From positions 682,001 to 746,000 of the forward strand of contig NZ_CP006942.1 in assembly GCF_000521605.1 (NCBI RefSeq): a stretch of DNA of 64,000 bases, given 5' to 3'. Shown piece after piece: positions 59,557-64,000 of the stretch (positions are counted from its first letter, which is position 1; each line of letters begins with the position of its first letter). A model generated the notes under the pieces. That model did no database searches. It saw only the letters and a program-made list of their open reading frames with translations, and was not told the origin of the DNA. The position numbers and the translations under genes were made by a program. The stretch comes from Mannheimia sp. USDA-ARS-USMARC-1261 (GTDB lineage: Bacteria; Pseudomonadota; Gammaproteobacteria; Enterobacterales; Pasteurellaceae).

Positions 59557-61485
59557 ATGGCACTACTTAATTTATCCAACGCCTATTTAGGTTTTGGCGA
59601 TCATCCTTTATTAGATCACACCGAATTACACATTGAACCAAATGAACGGGTTTGTTTGGTAGGAAGAAACGGGGCGGGCAAATCGACTTTAATGAAAGTG
59701 CTTGCCGGAGAAGTTCAGCTTGATGACGGAAAGCTAATTTTTGAGAAAGATATTGTGGTTACTCGTTTAGAGCAAGACCCACCACGCCATATTCAAGATA
59801 CGGTATTTGATTATGTTGCAGAAGGAATCGCCCATTTAAGCGAACTTTTAAAGCAATATCACCACATTTCGCAACAAATGCTGACAGATTACAGCGATGA
59901 ACTGTTGGCGAAGTTATCCCATATTCAAGCTCAATTAGAGCATAACAACGGTTGGCAGTTTGAAAATCGAATTCAAGATACTTTGAAATTATTGGAGCTT
60001 GATCCTGAAAAACGCTTATGCGAACTCTCGGGCGGTTGGGTTCGCCGTGCGGCTCTTGCTCGTGCGTTGGTGGCGGATCCGGATATTTTATTATTAGACG
60101 AGCCAACCAACCATTTAGACGTGGAGGCAATCACTTGGCTTGAAGATTTATTGCTCGATTTTAAAGGGGCAATTATCTTTATTTCCCACGACCGTTCCTT
60201 TATCCGCAAAATGGCAACCCGGATTGTGGATTTAGATCGCGGTAAGTTGATCTCTTACCCGAGCAATTATGATAAATATTTGGAAGAAAAAGCCGAAGAT
60301 TTGCGGGTTGAAGCTCTACAAAATGAGTTGTTTGACAAAAAACTCGCCCAAGAAGAAGTTTGGATTCGTCAAGGCATTAAAGCCCGCCGTACCCGTAATG
60401 AAGGGCGTGTGCGTGCGTTGAAAGCCCTGCGGGAAGAACGCCGCAATCGCAGAGAAGTGCAAGGCACGGCAAAAATTCAGCTCGACCAAACCGCACGCTC
60501 GGGCAAGATTGTATTTGAGCTTGAAAATGCAAGCTATGAAATTGAGGGCAAGAACTTACTGCAAAACTTTACGGCAACCATTCAACGTGGCGATAAAATT
60601 GCGTTGGTTGGTCCGAATGGCTGCGGTAAAACGACGTTCATCAAATTACTGTTAGGCGAATTGCAGCCCACTTCAGGCACAATCCGTTGTGGTACAAAAT
60701 TGGAAGTGGCTTATTTCGACCAATACCGTGCCGAATTGGATTTAGAAAAAACGGTGATGGACAATGTAGCGGACGGTAAGCAAGATGTAGAAGTAAATGG
60801 GGTAAAACGCCACGTTTTAGGCTATTTGCAAGATTTCTTGTTCCTTCCGAAACGGGCGATGACCCCGGTGAAAGCCTTGTCGGGTGGAGAGCGTAATCGT
60901 TTGTTATTGGCAAAATTGTTGCTAAAACCGAATAACTTGTTGATTCTGGACGAACCGACCAATGATTTGGATGTAGAAACCTTAGAGCTATTAGAAGAGA
61001 TGTTAGCTGATTATCAAGGCACATTGTTGGTCGTCAGCCACGACCGTCAATTTATTGATAATACGGTGGAGGAGTGCTATTTCTTTGAAGGCAACGGTGT
61101 GCTGAATAAATACATCGGCGGCTATTTTGATGCTAAACAGCAGCAAGATAATTACCACGCAACTCGTGCTAATAATTTGCAAAATTCCACTAAAAAAGAA
61201 CCGCTTGTAGAAGAGCCTAAGCAAGAGAAACCCAAAACTGAGGCGAAAAAGGTCAAACTTTCCTATAAAGACCAACGTGAGCTAGAAGAACTGCCAGCAA
61301 AAATGGAAGCTTTAGAAGCTGAAATTGAAGCTCTACAAGCTGAAGTAAACAGTGCGGATTTCTTCTCAAAAGATCAGGCTTACACCAACGAAAAACTGCA
61401 AAAATTGGCAGACACCGAAGCTGCCTTAGAGCAAGCCTTTGAGCGTTGGGAAGAGCTGGAAAATATTAAAAACGGAAATATCTAA
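59557..61485 (+). CDS. uup: ABC-F ATPase Uup
   Basis: Uup is a cytoplasmic ABC-F protein associated with ribosomes; in E. coli its loss raises precise excision of transposons. The 642-residue product has two ABC domains: Walker A GRNGAGKST (about 37-45) with LSGGWVRRAALARAL and LLLDEPTNHLD, and Walker A GPNGCGKTT (about 352-360) with LSGGERNRLLLAKLL and LILDEPTNDLD. The positively charged linker (RQGIKARRTRNEGRVRALKA) and the C-terminal coiled coil (about 555-640) that binds DNA in Uup are present. A pair of alternative hairpins follows. Confidence 0.95.
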   Translation: MALLNLSNAYLGFGDHPLLDHTELHIEPNERVCLVGRNGAGKSTLMKVLAGEVQLDDGKLIFEKDIVVTRLEQDPPRHIQDTVFDYVAEGIAHLSELLKQYHHISQQMLTDYSDELLAKLSHIQAQLEHNNGWQFENRIQDTLKLLELDPEKRLCELSGGWVRRAALARALVADPDILLLDEPTNHLDVEAITWLEDLLLDFKGAIIFISHDRSFIRKMATRIVDLDRGKLISYPSNYDKYLEEKAEDLRVEALQNELFDKKLAQEEVWIRQGIKARRTRNEGRVRALKALREERRNRREVQGTAKIQLDQTARSGKIVFELENASYEIEGKNLLQNFTATIQRGDKIALVGPNGCGKTTFIKLLLGELQPTSGTIRCGTKLEVAYFDQYRAELDLEKTVMDNVADGKQDVEVNGVKRHVLGYLQDFLFLPKRAMTPVKALSGGERNRLLLAKLLLKPNNLLILDEPTNDLDVETLELLEEMLADYQGTLLVVSHDRQFIDNTVEECYFFEGNGVLNKYIGGYFDAKQQQDNYHATRANNLQNSTKKEPLVEEPKQEKPKTEAKKVKLSYKDQRELEELPAKMEALEAEIEALQAEVNSADFFSKDQAYTNEKLQKLADTEAALEQAFERWEELENIKNGNI

Positions 61486-61486
61486 C

Positions 61487-61550
61487 GTAGGGGCGAATTA
61501 TTATTCTCCCTTTGGCTAAAATGATTGGGCGAAAAATTTTTCGCCCCTAC
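61487..61550. repeat. Two mutually exclusive hairpins between uup and tcdA
   Basis: GTAGGGGCGAA (61487-61497) pairs with TTCGCCCCTAC (61540-61550). A smaller stem GGGCGAAAAA (61527-61536) with TTTTTCGCCC (61537-61546) uses part of the same right arm. The two cannot form together. No clear T run follows. Confidence 0.6.
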
Positions 61551-61564
61551 AGATGTAACATAAA

Positions 61565-62323
61565 ATGACAGAAAGACTAGACAACTACGAACAACGCTTT
61601 GGCGGCATTGGTCGCCTTTACACACCGGAAGGGCTGGAAAAGCTCCGCCGTTCGCATATTTGCGTGATCGGCATTGGCGGAGTGGGTTCTTGGGCGGTGG
61701 AGGCGTTGGCACGTTCAGGCATTGGCAAGATTACGATGATTGATATGGATGATATTTGCGTAACCAATATCAACCGCCAAATTCACGCAATGAGTGGCAC
61801 AGTGGCTCAGTTGAAAACTGAGGCGATGAAAGAACGTATTGAACGCATCAATCCTGAGTGTGTAGTGGAGATTATTGATGATTTCATCACGCCTGAAAAT
61901 ATCCCTGACTATCTCAATCGTGGCTACGATTATGTGATTGATGCGATTGATTCGGTCAGAACCAAAGCGGCGTTGATTGCTTACTGTAAGCGTAATAAAA
62001 TCAAATTAATTACCACCGGCGGGGCAGGCGGGCAGACTGACCCGACCCAAATTCAAATTACCGATTTAAGCAAAACGGTGCAAGATCCACTGGCGGCAAG
62101 GGTTCGTACCCTGTTGCGTAAAGAGTATGGCTTTAACAACAAGAGTAAATTTGGCGTGGATTGTGTTTCATCCACCCAACAATTAATTTTCCCGAAAATG
62201 GGCGAGGGTTGTGAAGTATCCGCCACGATGAACTGTGCTAATGGCTTTGGGGCAGTTACAATGGTTACTGCAACATTCGGTTTTTTTGCGGTAAGCCGTG
62301 TTATTGAGAAACTATTGAAGTAA
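61565..62323 (+). CDS. tcdA: tRNA threonylcarbamoyladenosine dehydratase
   Basis: TcdA (CsdL/YgdL) makes cyclic t6A at position 37 of tRNAs decoding ANN codons, in an ATP-dependent E1-like reaction. The 252-residue product has the nucleotide motif VIGIGGVGSWAVEALARSG (about 35-53), the acidic MIDMDDICVTNINRQ that binds the adenylate, and VDCVSS with the conserved cysteine. The short length fits E. coli TcdA (268). The ATG at 61565 has no strong ribosome site. Confidence 0.93.
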   Translation: MTERLDNYEQRFGGIGRLYTPEGLEKLRRSHICVIGIGGVGSWAVEALARSGIGKITMIDMDDICVTNINRQIHAMSGTVAQLKTEAMKERIERINPECVVEIIDDFITPENIPDYLNRGYDYVIDAIDSVRTKAALIAYCKRNKIKLITTGGAGGQTDPTQIQITDLSKTVQDPLAARVRTLLRKEYGFNNKSKFGVDCVSSTQQLIFPKMGEGCEVSATMNCANGFGAVTMVTATFGFFAVSRVIEKLLK

Positions 62324-62334
62324 CAAGCGGTCAC

Positions 62335-62405
62335 AAAAAGCGGAGCTTTTTGAACGTTGGCTAGCCAACGGCGGCGAAGCCGTGAACAATCCTTACAAGG
62401 ATTGT
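62335..62405. repeat. Block of four consecutive hairpins before ppnN
   Basis: Four short inverted repeats follow each other with almost no gaps: AAAAAGC/GCTTTTT (62335-62351), a perfect palindrome CGTTGGCTAGCCAACG (62355-62370), CGGC/GCCG (62372-62382), and ACAATCCTT/AAGGATTGT (62386-62405). An uptake core ACAAGCGGT precedes them. The block lies just past the tcdA stop. It may terminate tcdA or be a multi-hairpin element; it does not match a known RNA family I recognise. Confidence 0.7.
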
Positions 62406-62486
62406 GAATAAAAAAGAGTAATTTTTTGCAAATGACTTAAGGTTACCCACATTTATGGAATTTCTTACAAATAGCAAGGAGAAAAA

Positions 62487-63854
62487 ATGGCAGTACACAG
62501 AATTAACCCTAAAGGCAGTATGGAGCAACTTTCTCATTTGGAAATGCAGCTATTAGCTAAAAATACACGGGGCAATTTATATCAAATTTATCGTAACTGC
62601 TCATTAGCGGTGCTGAATTCAGGCGTGCATACTGATGATAGCCGTGCCTTGTTAAATCAATATCCTGATTTTGAAATTCGATTATTAACCCGAGAGAAAG
62701 GGGTATCGCTAGAGTTGCACAACCCACCACCAACAGCCTTTGTTGATGGTAAGATGATTTTAAATATTCAGTATCATCTTTTTGCGGTGTTAAGGGATAT
62801 TATCTTTGTTAATGCTTTAAAAAAGGCAATTCCACCGCTTGAAAATACATCAGTAGAAACGCTAACCACAAATATTGTGTTTTCGATTTTGCGTAATGCA
62901 AAAGCGATAGAGATGAACACTGACCCGAATTTAGTGGTTTGCTGGGGTGGTCATTCTATTAATGACATTGAATACCAATATTGCCGAGCGGTAGGTCAAG
63001 AGTTTGGTTTACGTGAGCTGAATATTGTAACAGGTTGCGGTGCGGGTGTAATGGAAGCACCGATGAAAGGTGTTACCATCGGGCACGCTAATCAGCGTTA
63101 TAAAAACGGGCGTTTTATTGGCATTACCGAGCCGTCGATTATCGCCTCTGAACCACCAAATCCGATTGTCAATGAATTAGTGATTATGCCTGATATTGAA
63201 AAACGCTTGGAAGCATTTGTTCGTCTTGGGCACGCTATTGTGGTTTTTCCGGGCGGACCGGGCACATTGGAAGAGCTGCTGTATATTATCGGCATTAAGT
63301 TAAATCCGCAAAATAAGTTGCAAAAATTACCGCTTATCTTAACCGCACCGAAAGAATCTGCCGATTATTTCTATGTTATTGATAAATTCATTGGCGATAC
63401 CTTAGGCGAAGAGGCTCGCAGCCTGTATGAGATTATTATTGATGACCCTGTATTGGTTGCTCGTAAAGTGAAGCAATCGATGGTGGAAGTAAAAAACAGT
63501 CGTTATGAAAGTGGTGATGCTTATAATTTCAACTGGTCTTTAAAAATCGAAGAAGATTTTATTACGCCATTTATTCCAACTCACGAAAGTATGGCAAATC
63601 TGAATTTAAGTCTGGAGCAGTCAAAAGAGCAGCTGGCGGCGAATTTAAGACGAGCATTTTCAGGCATTGTGGCAGGTAACATTAAGCCTGAAACTTCCGA
63701 TTTGATTGAACAATATGGCGTGTTTAAATTACGGGGCGATCGCAAATTAATGGATCATATGGATAGATTACTCGAAAGTTTTGTGGTTCAACATCGTATG
63801 AAAATCCCAACGGGAGATGCTTATCAACCTTGCTATGAAATTGTAAAAGAATAG
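62487..63854 (+). CDS. ppnN: Nucleotide 5'-monophosphate nucleosidase PpnN (YgdH, LOG family)
   Basis: PpnN removes the base from purine and pyrimidine nucleoside monophosphates; in E. coli it responds to (p)ppGpp. The 455-residue product matches E. coli PpnN (454) throughout. The LOG-family motif is [15 protein letters not shown] (about 250-264), with CWGGHSIND and [14 protein letters not shown] before it, and the C-terminal domain containing [17 protein letters not shown] ribosome site precedes the ATG. The next gene begins 18 bases after the stop, probably in the same transcript. Confidence 0.95.
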   Translation: MAVHRINPKGSMEQLSHLEMQLLAKNTRGNLYQIYRNCSLAVLNSGVHTDDSRALLNQYPDFEIRLLTREKGVSLELHNPPPTAFVDGKMILNIQYHLFAVLRDIIFVNALKKAIPPLENTSVETLTTNIVFSILRNAKAIEMNTDPNLVVCWGGHSINDIEYQYCRAVGQEFGLRELNIVTGCGAGVMEAPMKGVTIGHANQRYKNGRFIGITEPSIIASEPPNPIVNELVIMPDIEKRLEAFVRLGHAIVVFPGGPGTLEELLYIIGIKLNPQNKLQKLPLILTAPKESADYFYVIDKFIGDTLGEEARSLYEIIIDDPVLVARKVKQSMVEVKNSRYESGDAYNFNWSLKIEEDFITPFIPTHESMANLNLSLEQSKEQLAANLRRAFSGIVAGNIKPETSDLIEQYGVFKLRGDRKLMDHMDRLLESFVVQHRMKIPTGDAYQPCYEIVKE

Positions 63855-63872
63855 TAGTAATAAGGGGGCGGT

Positions 63873-64000
63873 ATGTATCTAAAACATATTGAAATCAGTG
63901 GCTTTCGGGGAATTAATCATTTATCGCTACAATTACGTCCAAATATGGTGTTAATTGGCGAAAATGCGTGGGGGAAATCGAGCCTGATTGATGCCTTAAG
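63873..64000 (+). CDS. ybjD: YbjD-like ATP-dependent nuclease family protein (partial, N-terminal 42 codons)
   Basis: Only the start is in the window: the ATG at 63873 with a GGGGGCG ribosome site, open to the edge. The peptide begins MYLKHIEISGFRGINHLSLQ and continues with LIGENAWGKSSLIDAL, which carries a Walker A motif (GENAWGKS) of SMC/RecF-like type, as in E. coli YbjD and OLD-family proteins. Those have an ABC-type ATPase and often a Toprim nuclease domain, but that part is beyond the edge. It directly follows ppnN. Confidence 0.75.
   Translation, partial: MYLKHIEISGFRGINHLSLQLRPNMVLIGENAWGKSSLIDAL

Overview
The window looks like chromosomal DNA of a Pasteurellaceae bacterium of the Actinobacillus pleuropneumoniae/Mannheimia branch, most likely Mannheimia haemolytica or a close relative. 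Three things suggest this. Intergenic regions are studded with the uptake signal core ACAAGCGGT (the Apl-type DNA uptake signal), rather than the Haemophilus influenzae type AAGTGCGGT. Three tandem 30-kDa MetQ-type lipoproteins follow metNI, as reported for the plpABC cluster of M. (Pasteurella) haemolytica. The fdhE/fdxIHG/fdhD order is the one known in H. influenzae. I could not run a database search, so the species is an inference.

Layout. 1-7.3 kb: formate dehydrogenase (fdxG with an in-frame selenocysteine UGA and a SECIS hairpin, fdxH, fdxI, fdhE cut by the window edge), divergent fdhD, and an AEC-family permease. 7.3-9.4 kb: ppiB and cysS. 9.6-15.1 kb: proline use (putP with a CRP site, then a G+C-rich putA lacking the DNA-binding domain). 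15.2-21.0 kb: methionine importer metNI with three metQ copies under a MetJ-box promoter, then two paralogous lipoproteins of unknown function. 21.1-26.7 kb: ubiI, rapZ, ptsN, lptBAC and xthA. 26.7-30.0 kb: an NhaC-type antiporter and yidE. 30.0-47.3 kb: a complete maltose/maltodextrin regulon (malQ, malP, malT, malS, malGFE, malK-lamB-malM). 47.4-52.4 kb: ttcA, ubiG, a T4 DenV-like glycosylase and gyrA. 52.5-59.4 kb: a small defence block (HicAB toxin-antitoxin and a complete type I restriction-modification system hsdRSM). 59.5-64 kb: uup, tcdA, ppnN and the start of a ybjD-like ATPase.

How the parts work together. FdxGHI oxidises formate at the periplasmic face and passes electrons to quinone; FdhD and FdhE are needed to mature it. 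The mal genes take maltodextrins from the outer membrane (LamB), through periplasmic cleavage (MalS) and import (MalEFGK), to cytoplasmic breakdown (MalP, MalQ), under MalT and CRP. Lpt proteins move LPS across the envelope.

I see no tRNA, rRNA, insertion sequence, prophage or CRISPR array. Most of the window is ordinary conserved chromosome. The parts most worth a second look are the unknown lipoprotein pair, the divergent middle MetQ, the four-hairpin block before ppnN, the HicAB operator/promoter arrangement, the DenV-like protein without its aromatic tail, and the recurrent use of inverted uptake-signal pairs as terminators.
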